A DNA stretch of 64,000 nt, taken from NCBI GenBank assembly GCA_945860295.1, contig CAMAQH010000002.1:62001-126000 (forward strand). Direction: 5' to 3'. The notes beneath the pieces are model-generated. The model was not told the DNA's origin, made no database searches, and saw only the letters and a list, made by a program, of their open reading frames with translations. This DNA is from Prosthecobacter debontii. Lineage in GTDB: Bacteria; Verrucomicrobiota; Verrucomicrobiia; Verrucomicrobiales; Verrucomicrobiaceae. Numbering within the stretch: the first letter of the stretch is position 1; every line of letters starts with the position of its first letter. Positions 18,454 to 27,336 of the stretch are shown here, one piece after another. Both the position numbers and the translations under genes were made by a program.

Positions 18454-19338
18454 ATGTCCGACCTCAAATCCTACCTGACTGAACACTGTGCCTATGTTGA
18501 CTCTTGGCTCGACCGCCTGATCCCATCGGCGGAGACGGCTCCGGCAACGATTCATAAGGCGATGCGGTATAGCGTGTTCGCGGGTGGAAAGCGGCTGCGT
18601 CCGATTCTTTGTCTGGCGGCGGCGGAGGCTTGCGGCGGGACGAAAGAGAATACGGCGGCGGCCGCTTGTGCGGTGGAATGCCTGCACACTTACTCACTGA
18701 TCCACGATGATCTGCCGAGCATGGACAATGATGATTTTCGTCGTGGTGTGCCGACCTGCCACAAGGTCTTTGGTGACGGCATCGCGGTGCTGGCGGGTGA
18801 TGCGCTCCAGGCGCTGGCTTTTGAAATGGTGGTGAAGACGCCTCTCACAACGCGCTATCATGCGGGAGATCTTGTGCATGAGATGGCGGTCACGGCGGGC
18901 AGTCTGCATCTCGTCGGCGGTCAGGTGGCGGATCTTGAGGGCGAGGGCAAGAAGCTGCCGCTCGAAGCGCTGCGTTTCATTCATGAAAACAAGACGGCGG
19001 CGCTGCTCACCACAAGCCTGAAGCTCGGCGGTATGAGCGCGAATGCTACGCCGGAGCAACTGGCAGCGCTGCGTGACTTTGGCATGGCCACAGGACTCGC
19101 GTTTCAAATCATCGACGACATTCTCGACGTGACCCAGACGAGCGAGAAGCTGGGCAAGAGCGCAGGCAAGGATCTGGCTTCCGAGAAATCCACCTACCCG
19201 GCGCTGATCGGGCTGGAGGCATCACGCGATGAGGCGCATCGACTCACGCAAGTGTCGCATGACGTGCTGGGCATCTTTGGTGAAAACGGCGGGCGTTTGC
19301 GCGAGCTGGCGGACTATTTGTTAGCTCGCGATTATTGA
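18454..19338 (+). CDS. ispA: Polyprenyl (farnesyl/geranylgeranyl) diphosphate synthase
   Basis: 294 residues, typical of short-chain trans-prenyltransferases. The first Asp-rich motif is DDLPSMDND and the second is FQIIDDILDVT; GGKRLRP near residue 44 binds isopentenyl diphosphate. The residues before the first Asp motif (LHTYSLIHDDLP) suggest a C15/C20 product, but chain length is not certain. Isoprenoid precursors feed quinones and undecaprenol. No dxs neighbour is present. Confidence 0.92.
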   Translation: MSDLKSYLTEHCAYVDSWLDRLIPSAETAPATIHKAMRYSVFAGGKRLRPILCLAAAEACGGTKENTAAAACAVECLHTYSLIHDDLPSMDNDDFRRGVPTCHKVFGDGIAVLAGDALQALAFEMVVKTPLTTRYHAGDLVHEMAVTAGSLHLVGGQVADLEGEGKKLPLEALRFIHENKTAALLTTSLKLGGMSANATPEQLAALRDFGMATGLAFQIIDDILDVTQTSEKLGKSAGKDLASEKSTYPALIGLEASRDEAHRLTQVSHDVLGIFGENGGRLRELADYLLARDY

Positions 19339-19351
19339 TACCATGCTCACT

Positions 19352-19385
19352 CCTTCATGCTGCGCACCTTCATGCTGCGCACCTT
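19352..19385. repeat. Tandem duplication of a 15-base unit
   Basis: CCTTCATGCTGCGCA occurs twice head to tail and is followed by a further CCTT, just downstream of ispA. It is noncoding and looks like a slippage product. Confidence 0.85.
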
Positions 19386-19399
19386 TTCGGTGTAAAAAG

Positions 19400-20144
19400 T
19401 CATTTGCAGACTGAGACTTTCTTTCGTTCCAACATGTGTAGCGACCAATGGTAACGCGACTTTATAAAGAAATAGCCACCCCTCACTTGCAGTCGTGACC
19501 ACAGCACAGGCAGCATGGCGGTGCCAAAGACCGCCATCGCAGGCACCAGCACGATGTAGAGCGCGTTGTCGTCCTCTGCTTTTTCCTGAAGCCCGAGAAA
19601 GCCCATGCCCACTGCCACACTGACAAAAACGATGGTCAATCCCAAACTGGAGCGGACCACCTCAAGGCGTCGTAAGCGATGCACCAGTGCAACAAAAAAA
19701 CAGTGTAGGCGCGACATAACCCAGATGTGCAAAGCCCTCTGAGAGCTGCGTCTGCCAGTTCAGCCCTACTTTGCGCAAGATCGTATCAAAAATGGCACCC
19801 GTCTTCGTCGGCTCATAAGGCAGATGGCACTCCAGCATTTTGAAAACAGGCGTCCATAACAAAGGCTGCAAACGTGACTGCGTGATCTCAGGCATCGCGA
19901 CAGGAGACGGATCTTTGTCAGGCGCATTCAGCCGCATTCAGCCGCACCCAGGCATAAGGGCGGATGACTTTGTTTTGAAAACCATGTCCACGCGCCAGCT
20001 CGCGAGCGAACTGCGCCTGCTCCATTCCAGGGGCGCTACTCAGACCACGAAACGTGATGAACACATGCACCAGCGCCAGCCCAATGGCCACGGCGTAAAA
20101 GGCAAACCGGATCAACGGATTGCTGGCAGAGGTGAGTTCGGCAT
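19400..20144 (-). pseudogene. Frameshifted membrane-protein gene, probably a glycosyltransferase-39-like remnant
   Basis: Three overlapping minus-strand frames join into one protein if small indels are undone. Near 19925-19944 the ten bases GCATTCAGCC are repeated exactly (plus strand), shifting frame between WVRLNA and PDKDPSPV. At 19688-19696 a run of seven A (plus strand) has one too many, shifting frame between APTLFF and VALVHRL. A third shift near 20120 may separate the ATG at 20144 from NPLIRFAF. The conceptual protein has N-terminal and two or three C-terminal membrane helices; FRGLSSAPGMEQAQFARELARG resembles large membrane glycosyltransferases, which would mean an internal deletion as well. 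Confidence 0.7.
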
Positions 20145-20250
20145 GGAATGACGGCAGGCGATGGTCTGCCTTAGTTTCAGCTCATTTGCAATGCTTGACC
20201 CAAGCTCCCGCGAGGTTGCTACGAGAGCCCAGCCGAGCATACTACCACCC

Positions 20251-20709
20251 ATGTCTGATTCCCAATCCGCCGATCTCTCCCTGCTCGGGCGCTCCGAGCA
20301 CCGCCTCCCTACCTCGCCCGATGAAGCCGCGCTGGAGACTTTTCCGAACCGCACGCCGGGCCGCAATTATAGCATCTATCTCAGTGCGCCAGATTTCAGC
20401 TCACTCTGCCCCGTGACCGGCCAGCCAGATGCCGCACATGTAGAGATACTCTACATTCCTGATGAGCGCTGTGTGGAGACAAAGTCGCTCAAATTCTATC
20501 TCGCCAGCTATCGCAATCACGCCTCCTTCAACGAAGCCATCGTCAACCGCATCCTCGACGATCTCGTCAAAGCCTGCGCGCCAAAGCAAGCCATCGTTCG
20601 CGGTCGCTTCGTCCCACGCGGCGGCATTCAGCTCACCTGCGAGGCACGGCATCCGAATCGCGAAGTACCGCTGGAGTGGCCCGTGTCATCACTGAGCACT
20701 AATCACTAA
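20251..20709 (+). CDS. queF: NADPH-dependent 7-cyano-7-deazaguanine (preQ0) reductase, type I
   Basis: 152 residues from ATG 20251, the usual length of the unimodular YkvM/QueF type. It reduces preQ0 to preQ1 in queuosine synthesis. The catalytic Cys is in SLCPVTGQPD, and the NADPH-binding ETKSLKFYL motif (normally ESKSLK) follows, with SYRNHASFNEA after it. The substrate-binding RGRFVPRGGI segment is near the C-terminus. The frame opens upstream of the ATG but the extra residues are unlike the family. queC begins 8 bases after the stop. Confidence 0.95.
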   Translation: MSDSQSADLSLLGRSEHRLPTSPDEAALETFPNRTPGRNYSIYLSAPDFSSLCPVTGQPDAAHVEILYIPDERCVETKSLKFYLASYRNHASFNEAIVNRILDDLVKACAPKQAIVRGRFVPRGGIQLTCEARHPNREVPLEWPVSSLSTNH

Positions 20710-20717
20710 ACTAGGTT

Positions 20718-21407
20718 ATGTCGAAAACACTCATCTTACTCAGCGGCGGCATGGACTCCACCGCCGCACTTTATTGGGCGCTTCGTGAGCACGAAGTCGT
20801 CGGCGTGGTGAGCTTTGATTACGGCGCAAAGCATAACCACAAGGAGATCTATTTCGCTCAATTGCACTGCCAGCAGCTCGGACTGCGGCATGACATCGTG
20901 GCACTGCCGTTTGTGAATGATCTCTTCAGCTCGGATCTGCTCAAGAGCGGCGGAGACGTCCCCGAAGGACACTACGCAGACGAAAACATGAAGCGCACCG
21001 TCGTGCCGTTTCGCAATGGCATCATGCTCGCCATCGCCTGCGGCATCGCTGAGTCGCGTGGAGCCGAGGCTCTCGTCATCGCCGCGCATTGCGGAGATCA
21101 CGCCATCTATCCCGACTGCCGCGAGCCCTTCATGCAGGCCATCGCCGAGGCCATGCGTCATGGGACCTACGCCCGCATCGAGCTACTGCGGCCCTTCATT
21201 GCCATCGACAAAACCGGCATCGCCAAACTCGGTCATGAACTCGGCATCGACTTCGCCCAGACCTGGAGCTGCTACAAAGGTGGCGACCTCCACTGCGGCA
21301 CCTGCGGCACCTGCGTCGAGCGGCGCGAAGCCTTCCTCCAGGCTGATCTAACTGATCCGACGTTGTATGTTTGCAACGGGCCGTTGCCTCAGAAGTCGGC
21401 GCTCTGA
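20718..21407 (+). CDS. queC: 7-cyano-7-deazaguanine (preQ0) synthase
   Basis: 229 residues. QueC converts 7-carboxy-7-deazaguanine with ammonia and ATP into preQ0. The PP-loop is SGGMDS (residues 9-14), FDYGAKH and the GNAH-like region follow, and the C-terminal zinc site is formed by cysteines in SCYKGGDLHCGTCGTC. It directly precedes QueF chemically and follows it genetically, forming a two-gene queuosine operon; queD and queE are not here. Confidence 0.96.
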   Translation: MSKTLILLSGGMDSTAALYWALREHEVVGVVSFDYGAKHNHKEIYFAQLHCQQLGLRHDIVALPFVNDLFSSDLLKSGGDVPEGHYADENMKRTVVPFRNGIMLAIACGIAESRGAEALVIAAHCGDHAIYPDCREPFMQAIAEAMRHGTYARIELLRPFIAIDKTGIAKLGHELGIDFAQTWSCYKGGDLHCGTCGTCVERREAFLQADLTDPTLYVCNGPLPQKSAL

Positions 21408-21467
21408 TCATTCAACGGATTTTCTATTGCCAAGCGAAGCGGCTTTAAGTCCGCTCTTAAAACGACC

Positions 21468-22123
21468 ATGGAAACACCGCTCTCACCCCTCGACTTCGCC
21501 CGCCCTGCCCGCCGACTTTACGCTGACCGCGAGGAGTAGATCCAGCCGTCCGCGCCGTGATCAAGGCGCGCCATGGCGTCTAATACCTCGCCAATGCCTA
21601 AGTCCGCGTCGTCGATGACGAAGACAACGAAGTCGCGAAAGACGACACATCCGTGGGCGAGCTCATCATTCGCGGCAACGCCATGATGCGCGGCTACTAT
21701 TACGACATTACCGCGACGGAGAAAGCCATCCGCAACGGTTAGTTTCACAGTGGCGATGCTGGCGTCGTCCATCCCGATGGCTACATCGAAATCAGCAACT
21801 TCTGGAAGGACATCATCAGCGGCAGTGAAAACATCTCCTCCGTCGAAGTCGCAGGAGTGCTGCTGCGTCATTCCGCCATCCAAGAATCCGCTGTCGTCTG
21901 TCTGCCGCACGAAAAATGAGGCGGAACCCCGCAAGCCTTCACCGTTCTCAAACCCGGTGCCGAAACCACGCCCGAAGCGCTGTGTCTGTTCTGCCGCGCA
22001 CACCTCGCCCACTTCAAAGTGCCGCACGGCCTCGAGTTCATTGCTGAATGGCCCAAGACGGCGACCGGCAAGATTCAGAAGTGTGTGCTCCGCGACGGTC
22101 GGGCGAATATCACGCGACAGTGA
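21468..22123 (+). pseudogene. Acyl-CoA synthetase (AMP-forming) gene remnant
   Basis: From ATG 21468 about 22 codons match the N-terminus of medium/long-chain acyl-CoA ligases (PLDFARPARRLYADRE), then the sequence jumps to their C-terminal third. There the frame contains two TAA (near 21579 and 21600), one TAG at a Trp position (AIRNG-stop-FHSGD) and one TGA at another Trp (HEK-stop-GGTPQAF). Clear family blocks are GELIIRGNAMMRGYY, HPDGYIEI and PKTATGKIQK. Roughly 350 codons are deleted. The 3' end overlaps thuA by 14 bases. Confidence 0.85.
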
Positions 22124-22898
22124 CCAAGGCACCGTCTTCGAGATGCACGGTGCCGCCGCGCACGGCGATCTTCTCCAGCGCCTGCTCAACCGGCACATGA
22201 CGCGGTGTGTTCGCTGCCGCGCCTTGCGGGCGTGCCCAGCGGATGCCGTTCGCGATCACGCGCTGCACATCCGGCATGTGGTAGATCGGATACACCTCAT
22301 GCCCTGGGCTGAAGTAAAAGATGCGCCCGCTGCCACGCGTCCATGTCGCCCCGCTGCGGAAGACCTCGCCACCTTGGAACCAGGACACAAAGATAAGCTC
22401 ATCCGGCGTCGGGATGCCAAAAGGCTCGCCATACATCTCCGATTGCTCGATCTCAATGCAGTCGCCGAGCCCTTCGGCGATGGGATGCCCCGGGTTCACC
22501 ACCCACACTCGCTCGCGCTCGCCCGCTTCACGCCAGCACAGCGCGCAGCTCGTTCCCATCAGCCGCTTGAACACCTTTGACCAATGCCCCGAGTGCAAAA
22601 CGATCAGCCCCATTCCCGCGAGCACCCGCTGCTGCACCCGTGTCACCGTTTCATCGAGCACCTGATCGTGCGCCGCATGTCCCCACCACAGCAACACATC
22701 CGTTTCATCGAGAACCGCCTGTGACAGGCCCTGCTCCGGCTCATCGAGCGTCGCCGTGCGGATGATGAAGTCGTCATGCATGCCCAAAGCCTCCGCCAGC
22801 GCGCCATGGATGCCCTTCGGGTAATTTTGAGCCACGACAGGGTTTTGACGCTCGTGCACGAATTCGTTCCAGATGGTGACGCGAAGGGGAGTGGGCAT
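22110..22898 (-). CDS. ThuA-like (trehalose utilization) protein
   Basis: 262 residues from ATG 22898. The fold is a class-I-glutamine-amidotransferase-like flavodoxin architecture: [35 protein letters not shown] and a C-terminal [10 protein letters not shown] segment are typical of ThuA proteins. In rhizobia ThuA/ThuB take part in trehalose and sugar oxidation; in Verrucomicrobiota the family is expanded and its chemistry uncertain. No signal peptide, so cytoplasmic. The stop overlaps the acyl-CoA ligase remnant on the other strand. Confidence 0.88.
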   Translation of the reverse strand: MPTPLRVTIWNEFVHERQNPVVAQNYPKGIHGALAEALGMHDDFIIRTATLDEPEQGLSQAVLDETDVLLWWGHAAHDQVLDETVTRVQQRVLAGMGLIVLHSGHWSKVFKRLMGTSCALCWREAGERERVWVVNPGHPIAEGLGDCIEIEQSEMYGEPFGIPTPDELIFVSWFQGGEVFRSGATWTRGSGRIFYFSPGHEVYPIYHMPDVQRVIANGIRWARPQGAAANTPRHVPVEQALEKIAVRGGTVHLEDGALVTVA

Positions 22899-23075
22899 AA
22901 TCGTTACCAAATCGCACTCTCGGGCCCTATCAAACGCGCATTTCAGCGCAAGCCGGAGGCTCACAAGAAATTAACCTGTGGTGCAACCACCAGACCCGCT
23001 AGTCCTAAACCGACCATGGCCCTTGCCGGAACGCATCCCGAATAGGGGGCAGTGGAGCAGTTCGTATTCGGTGGG

Positions 23076-23357
23076 TCACTTGCTGCGTTTTTTCGCGGCT
23101 TTGATGACTGTCGCCAGTGCGGCTTTGGCATCCCAGGCTCGGGGTTGTTCGATGCCTTTGCTGGTCCATTCCATGCCGCCATCGATCCAGTCTTCACGCC
23201 ATTCTTCGTAGCTGATGCCGTCGTCGTCATCGCTGACGCCGAACTGGAATCCGCAAGACGGACAGATCTCAAAGGAGCCGCCGCCAGAGCTGCTGCGCGG
23301 GGATTCGTGCAGTTTGGCATAACCACAGACAGGACAAGAGTGGGAGGAGGTTTTCAT
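23076..23357 (-). CDS. Small zinc-ribbon (CPCC-like) protein
   Basis: 93 residues from ATG 23357. Two Cys pairs, CPVCGY and CPSCGF, about 25 residues apart should bind one zinc, and are followed by an acidic GVSDDDDGISYEEWREDW helix and a Lys-rich end. This resembles the Cys-rich CPCC family, often found near toxin or immunity genes but of unknown function. No partner gene is visible here. Confidence 0.75.
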   Translation of the reverse strand: MKTSSHSCPVCGYAKLHESPRSSSGGGSFEICPSCGFQFGVSDDDDGISYEEWREDWIDGGMEWTSKGIEQPRAWDAKAALATVIKAAKKRSK

Positions 23358-23526
23358 TTGAAGGGGAGCCGAATCATGCATGGTCATCGTAGCCAGACGA
23401 TGACCGATGCCAACCTTGATCAGAGAGAAGAAAAGACGCTGCCTACCGCTAACGTTTGTGCTTGTCACTCGTTACCAGTTGCCGTTTCGACCGCCTACTG
23501 GCAGTCTTGCTTTTTTCTCACATCCC

Positions 23527-24516
23527 ATGATCCGTCCGTTAATCCTTATCGCCGCACTGTCGCTTCTCAGCGCCTGCGACAAACAACCTGTCACTGTAAC
23601 CAAGTCTGCGAAATCTGCACCCAAGGCTACAGAATCGAAAATGGCGGATGCCAAGCCTGCAAGCGCGTCAGCTCCAGCCAAAGAGACGAAGTTCCCTGAG
23701 GCGGTGGATATTGGCGGATTTGGCAGTGCTGAACCGGTGGAGCGCAAAGATATGCCGACACGCGGCATCATTGCCTTTGGGCCTGGCGATTATGAGCACT
23801 CAAACGGTGCGCATTGGGAGACTTACGCATGGACGAAATTTAAGGCGAAGCGCTTTGGTCGCTACAACGTCCGTCTGACTTACACTCTGAAAAGCGCGAC
23901 TTTGGGGATGCAGTTCCGGCTTGGAGATCTGGCGGTGAAAAAGACGCTGCATTCAGCCTATCAACCGACAAAGACTTATTTGGGTGGGGTATATATCGCT
24001 CGGCAAGGAGACTTACCCTTCTCCATGCTGACTGCACCAGCGGAGAACGCTGGATTCACGATCCATGAGATAGCTCTGATCCCAGCAACGGAGGGTGGGG
24101 AGATCAAACAGGTGGCTGACGGAGTGATCACACTGAATGCCAAAGACGCGACGACGTGGTCCGAGACCCTGCGCTATGAGCCGAAGACCGAGAAGAATTG
24201 TCTGGGCTATTGGACTGATCCGGCGGACTTTGCGGAGTGGGAATTTCAGGTCACCAAACCCGGCCGCTACAAAGTGTCTGTCTTCCATGGTTGTGGAGGC
24301 GGCAATCACGGCAGCGATGTGGAAATCAAACTCGGCAACCAAGCTCTGAAATTCACCACACTCGATACGGGCGGATTTCAGAACTGGAAGGAGGTGCCCG
24401 TAGGCGAGATCGAGATCAAGGCTGCTGGCACGCACCGCTTGATGATTGATCCGCTGAACAAAGTGAAGTCTGCAGTGCTCGATGTGCAGAAAATCGTGCT
24501 GATACCTGCGAGCTAA
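23527..24516 (+). CDS. Lipoprotein with two carbohydrate-binding-like beta-sandwich domains
   Basis: 329 residues from ATG 23527; the frame extends further upstream without a sensible start. The N-terminus is a lipoprotein signal with lipobox LLSAC (lipidated Cys 17). A Lys/Ala-rich linker is followed by a first sandwich (about 70-190) and a second (about 200-325) with the pattern seen in CBM6/DUF5077-like modules (EWEFQVTKPGRYKVSVFHGC and a final HRLMIDP strand). It may bind glycans at the outer membrane. The next gene starts 4 bases later. Confidence 0.72.
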   Translation: MIRPLILIAALSLLSACDKQPVTVTKSAKSAPKATESKMADAKPASASAPAKETKFPEAVDIGGFGSAEPVERKDMPTRGIIAFGPGDYEHSNGAHWETYAWTKFKAKRFGRYNVRLTYTLKSATLGMQFRLGDLAVKKTLHSAYQPTKTYLGGVYIARQGDLPFSMLTAPAENAGFTIHEIALIPATEGGEIKQVADGVITLNAKDATTWSETLRYEPKTEKNCLGYWTDPADFAEWEFQVTKPGRYKVSVFHGCGGGNHGSDVEIKLGNQALKFTTLDTGGFQNWKEVPVGEIEIKAAGTHRLMIDPLNKVKSAVLDVQKIVLIPAS

Positions 24517-24520
24517 AACC

Positions 24521-25438
24521 ATGCGCGTGCTGTATTCTTTAGGCTGGCTGATTTTAGCTGCGGGCGTGATCCTGCAACTCTGGCTCAAAGATGGTAACGT
24601 GGCCTGGGCACTGCCTTTTTATGGGATGCCTAAACCATGCCTGATTGTTCTGGGCCTTGTGCTTATGGCGTGGCCACGACAAGCCCGTAACATCCGCCTC
24701 TTGGCCGTCACGAGCACCATGTCCATCACCTTATGGTGGATCTCAGTCTCATGGTGCACACCGCAGAAAATACTGACCACTGATGCAAGTCACCCAACGA
24801 GCGATGTGGTGACCATCCTCTACTGGAATCTCTGTCGGCCTTCAGGGTTGGATCAAGAAATGGTGGATTTGGTGAAGGAGCTACAACCTCAATTGGCGGC
24901 CTTTGTGGAGCCAGGCAAAAAGGCAGGAGAGCTCATCGAACATTACCAATCCATGCTGCCTGGCTATGAGGCCGCATGGATGCCACGCGGCATCTTTTGG
25001 TTATCTAAAGTGCCCTCACTCTATCACGAACGTGGCAAGCTCGACAGTATTGGTGCCTTTGCACGTTTTGATGTGGACGGTCTCGGTGCGACCTTTCCGG
25101 TGCTGGTCGTCGATGTGTATCCGGAGCCATTTCATTCACGACAACAGCAATTGCAGGATGCTCTGGCCCAAACTCTAGGTCGTCGCGATGCCATAGTTGT
25201 GGGGGACTTCAACACTCCGCTGGAGTCCATACACTTGACCCATTTTCGCAAAAACTTCGTGGAGGCATTTGAAGTAGCGGGCTCAGGACTCAAAGAAACA
25301 TGGCCCTGTGGGTTGCCTCTATTGAGCCTCGATCATGCCTGGGTCGGTCCTGACTGGGAGGTTGTTGAGGCAAAGAAAATTTGGCGACTCACGGGTAGTG
25401 ATCATGCCGCTATCTTTGTGACGCTGCGCCGAAGGTAA
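24521..25438 (+). CDS. Membrane-anchored endonuclease/exonuclease/phosphatase-family protein
   Basis: 305 residues. Three hydrophobic segments (about 5-22, 38-55, 60-78) precede the EEP domain. The catalytic signatures are YWNLCRP (Asn), AAFVEPGK (metal-binding Glu), VVGDFNTP (Asp/Asn) and GSDHAAIFVTL (Asp-His), so the site is complete. The layout is like YafD/YbhP-type proteins, where the EEP domain faces the periplasm. Substrate could be a nucleic acid or a phospholipid. Cotranscribed with the lipoprotein upstream. Confidence 0.85.
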   Translation: MRVLYSLGWLILAAGVILQLWLKDGNVAWALPFYGMPKPCLIVLGLVLMAWPRQARNIRLLAVTSTMSITLWWISVSWCTPQKILTTDASHPTSDVVTILYWNLCRPSGLDQEMVDLVKELQPQLAAFVEPGKKAGELIEHYQSMLPGYEAAWMPRGIFWLSKVPSLYHERGKLDSIGAFARFDVDGLGATFPVLVVDVYPEPFHSRQQQLQDALAQTLGRRDAIVVGDFNTPLESIHLTHFRKNFVEAFEVAGSGLKETWPCGLPLLSLDHAWVGPDWEVVEAKKIWRLTGSDHAAIFVTLRRR

Positions 25439-25447
25439 TCCGTCAAC

Positions 25448-25996
25448 TCAGTCGAGCGACCACTCCACTGCCACACTTTGCTCGCGGCCATTGCGGTCAT
25501 GGTACTTCACATGACCATTCCTGGCACCGTATTCGTGCACGCACTTAGTTACTTTTACATCGAAGGCACAATACTCGGCGATCTCCGCCATCTTACCCTG
25601 CTGCCACCAACGAATAGCCTCGAGTCCATCGGCGGTTTTGCCCGTGCCGAGGCTAGCCGCAGCCACAGATTCGAGTTTGAGCCGATGACCGAGTTTCTTC
25701 TCCAGTTCAACCAGCAGATCCAAGCTGCGGACTTGATCGCGGAAATCAAAAATGGTGTGGCCCATGACCACCTCGTAGTCAAAACTGATGTGGTTGAACC
25801 CGACCACAAGATCTGCACGCACGAGCTGGTTGATCAGCTCGTTGGTTTCGTCTTCTTCATAGATGAGGTATTCGCCCAGCTTCGTGCTATACGTCACCGC
25901 GATGGAGATACCCATCTGATGCTTGTTTCCCCAGCCGCCCACGTCATTCGCGGTGCGGCGGGTTTCCAAGTCAAAGTAAACAATGTCCCGAGCCAT
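25448..25996 (-). CDS. DEDD-type RNase H-like exonuclease
   Basis: 182 residues. DEDD acidic residues are in FDLETRR (Asp8, Glu10), GFNHISFDYEVV (Asp) and YCAFDVKVTK (final Asp, with the Tyr four residues before it suggesting the DEDDy type). This resembles the RNase_H_2/YprB-like nuclease domain. It begins 9 bases after the infA stop, so it is in an operon with translation initiation factor IF-1. Target (RNA or DNA) is not determinable. Confidence 0.82.
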   Translation of the reverse strand: MARDIVYFDLETRRTANDVGGWGNKHQMGISIAVTYSTKLGEYLIYEEDETNELINQLVRADLVVGFNHISFDYEVVMGHTIFDFRDQVRSLDLLVELEKKLGHRLKLESVAAASLGTGKTADGLEAIRWWQQGKMAEIAEYCAFDVKVTKCVHEYGARNGHVKYHDRNGREQSVAVEWSLD

Positions 25997-26005
25997 CGTA
26001 CAGAA

Positions 26006-26584
26006 TCAGAGACGATAAACGATGCGCGCCTTATCCATGTCATAGGGCGACATTTCGATCTTCACATTGTCGCCGATGACGAGACGAATGAACTTTTTGC
26101 GCATCTTCCCAGAAATGTGGGCGAGCACTTCATGTTCATTCTTCAATTTCACACGGAACATGGTTCCAGCGAGCACGGCAGAGATTGTGCCTTCGAGTTC
26201 GATGGCTTCCTCTTTCTGTTTCGTATCATCCTCAACAGGTTCCGGGCGGCGCACTGGTGCCGAGTAGCCACGACCTCGGCCGCGACTTCCGCCGCGACCT
26301 TTACCATTGCCAAAACTGCCTCCGGGACGCGAGGGTCCGTTGTAGGGACGCGGTGCACCTCCGGTGCTTCCTGGGGCACCTGTAGCTCCCGTTGCCGGTC
26401 CAGTCGCACCGGCTGGGCGCGGCGGCCCGCCAGTGTAAGGGCGTGGCGGCCCTCCTGTGCTCGAGCCGGCTGGTCCGGTCGCTGGGCGCGGCGGGCCTCC
26501 TGTAGCGGGACGTGGTGGTCCAGAAGTGGGTCCGCGATGCGGGCCTGGGCGGGGATTGTTACCTTTGTAGTTCGGGGATGCCAT
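26006..26584 (-). CDS. infA: Translation initiation factor IF-1 with long Pro/Gly/Arg-rich N-terminal extension
   Basis: 192 residues against about 72 for normal IF-1. Residues 123-192 are a full S1-like OB-fold IF-1 ([48 protein letters not shown]), which binds the 30S A site during initiation. Residues 1-122 are low complexity: GGPPRPATG-type repeats up to about residue 60, an Ala/Thr/Gly stretch, then [11 protein letters not shown] (96-106), an RG-rich RNA-binding type sequence. No Met lies between residue 1 and the core, so the short form would need a non-ATG start. Followed by a DEDD nuclease gene. Confidence 0.93.
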   Translation of the reverse strand: MASPNYKGNNPRPGPHRGPTSGPPRPATGGPPRPATGPAGSSTGGPPRPYTGGPPRPAGATGPATGATGAPGSTGGAPRPYNGPSRPGGSFGNGKGRGGSRGRGRGYSAPVRRPEPVEDDTKQKEEAIELEGTISAVLAGTMFRVKLKNEHEVLAHISGKMRKKFIRLVIGDNVKIEMSPYDMDKARIVYRL

Positions 26585-26842
26585 GCTATTGCCAGAATGC
26601 TGGTGACCAAGCGCATTGACAACCGTAATTTTTTATCGTTCCACGAGCATGCCTCAATGTCAGAGATCCTTTGCGAACAAAACAGATTCAATCGGCTACG
26701 AAGGCGCGTGCTCGAAAGCGCTTGTGCTCATCTATTGGCATCGCGCAAATTGAATTTGTAATAGTTGTCGCATAGGCGTGTTGGACAGTCATCCGATGAT
26801 AAAAATGCTTTTATGACGCCCGTAAACTTGCCGATACAAGCA
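26585..26842. other. Intergenic region between divergent infA and the PUR gene
   Basis: Together with the following promoter this 339-base gap holds no recognisable gene. A plus-strand frame opens at 26765 but only its part from 26924 is family-like. It must carry the promoters of both divergent genes; AT content is a little higher than the surrounding coding DNA. Confidence 0.6.
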
Positions 26843-26870
26843 TTGACATCGGGGTCGCAGTTTCTAAACT
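26843..26870 (+). promoter_or_regulatory. Probable sigma-70 promoter for the PUR-family gene
   Basis: TTGACA at 26843-26848 and TAAACT at 26865-26870 are separated by 16 bases, close to the housekeeping consensus, and lie 54 bases upstream of the start codon. Confidence 0.6.
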
Positions 26871-26923
26871 CGCCGCGAATTTCGAAAACCAACAGCAAAG
26901 GGACAAGGGGAGGTCATCAGGCA

Positions 26924-27175
26924 ATGAGGAATGACGAATTTGAAGAGCCAAAGCGCGGCAGCCCGCCGCTGCATTCGGAAAAAATTGTGACAGACAGAAA
27001 GATATTCTTTCTGGATCTAAAGGAAAACGAACGTGGTCGCGTGATCAAAATCACCGAGGATGTGCGTGGCCGGCGTGACACAATCATGCTGCCACTGGAG
27101 GCTGCGGACGAGTTTTTGGACGCCCTCCAGCGCATCCTTGAAGCCGAGCGCGACATGCCAGAGCTAAGTCTCTAG
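26924..27175 (+). CDS. PUR-family (DUF3276) single-stranded nucleic acid-binding protein
   Basis: 83 residues from ATG 26924, chosen because it follows an AGGGGAGG ribosome site and the family starts here. The single PUR repeat is seen as KIFFLDLKENERGRVIKITED, RRDTIMLPLEAADEFLDAL. Bacterial proteins of this type (Borrelia, Bacteroidetes, Verrucomicrobia) bind single-stranded nucleic acids as dimers and may be regulatory. It has its own promoter and lies upstream of rpsA by 160 bases. Confidence 0.88.
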   Translation: MRNDEFEEPKRGSPPLHSEKIVTDRKIFFLDLKENERGRVIKITEDVRGRRDTIMLPLEAADEFLDALQRILEAERDMPELSL

Positions 27176-27336
27176 CTGCAGCCCACTTTCCCCTTGCCAA
27201 AAGGCGGATCGCTTCGATTATCACGGCCCTTTTGTCCGGCAGCCCATGGTTGCGCGGGACATCAGCCCGCCTAGCCCCTCCGGAGTGGAAGGTCCAGCGC
27301 GGTATCCCACCAACACTCCCAACCCAAAAAAATAGC

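Noticed and set aside
20116-20250. preQ1 riboswitch upstream of queF
   Set aside because: Neither preQ1 class I nor class II core sequences are visible in the leader.
20112-20366. 84-residue minus-strand frame
   Set aside because: Overlaps the start of queF on the other strand and matches nothing; only its last codons relate to the pseudogene start.
22961-23326. 121-residue minus-strand frame between thuA and the zinc-ribbon gene
   Set aside because: It overlaps the zinc-ribbon gene in another frame; its hydrophobic end is too short and unlike a real gene.
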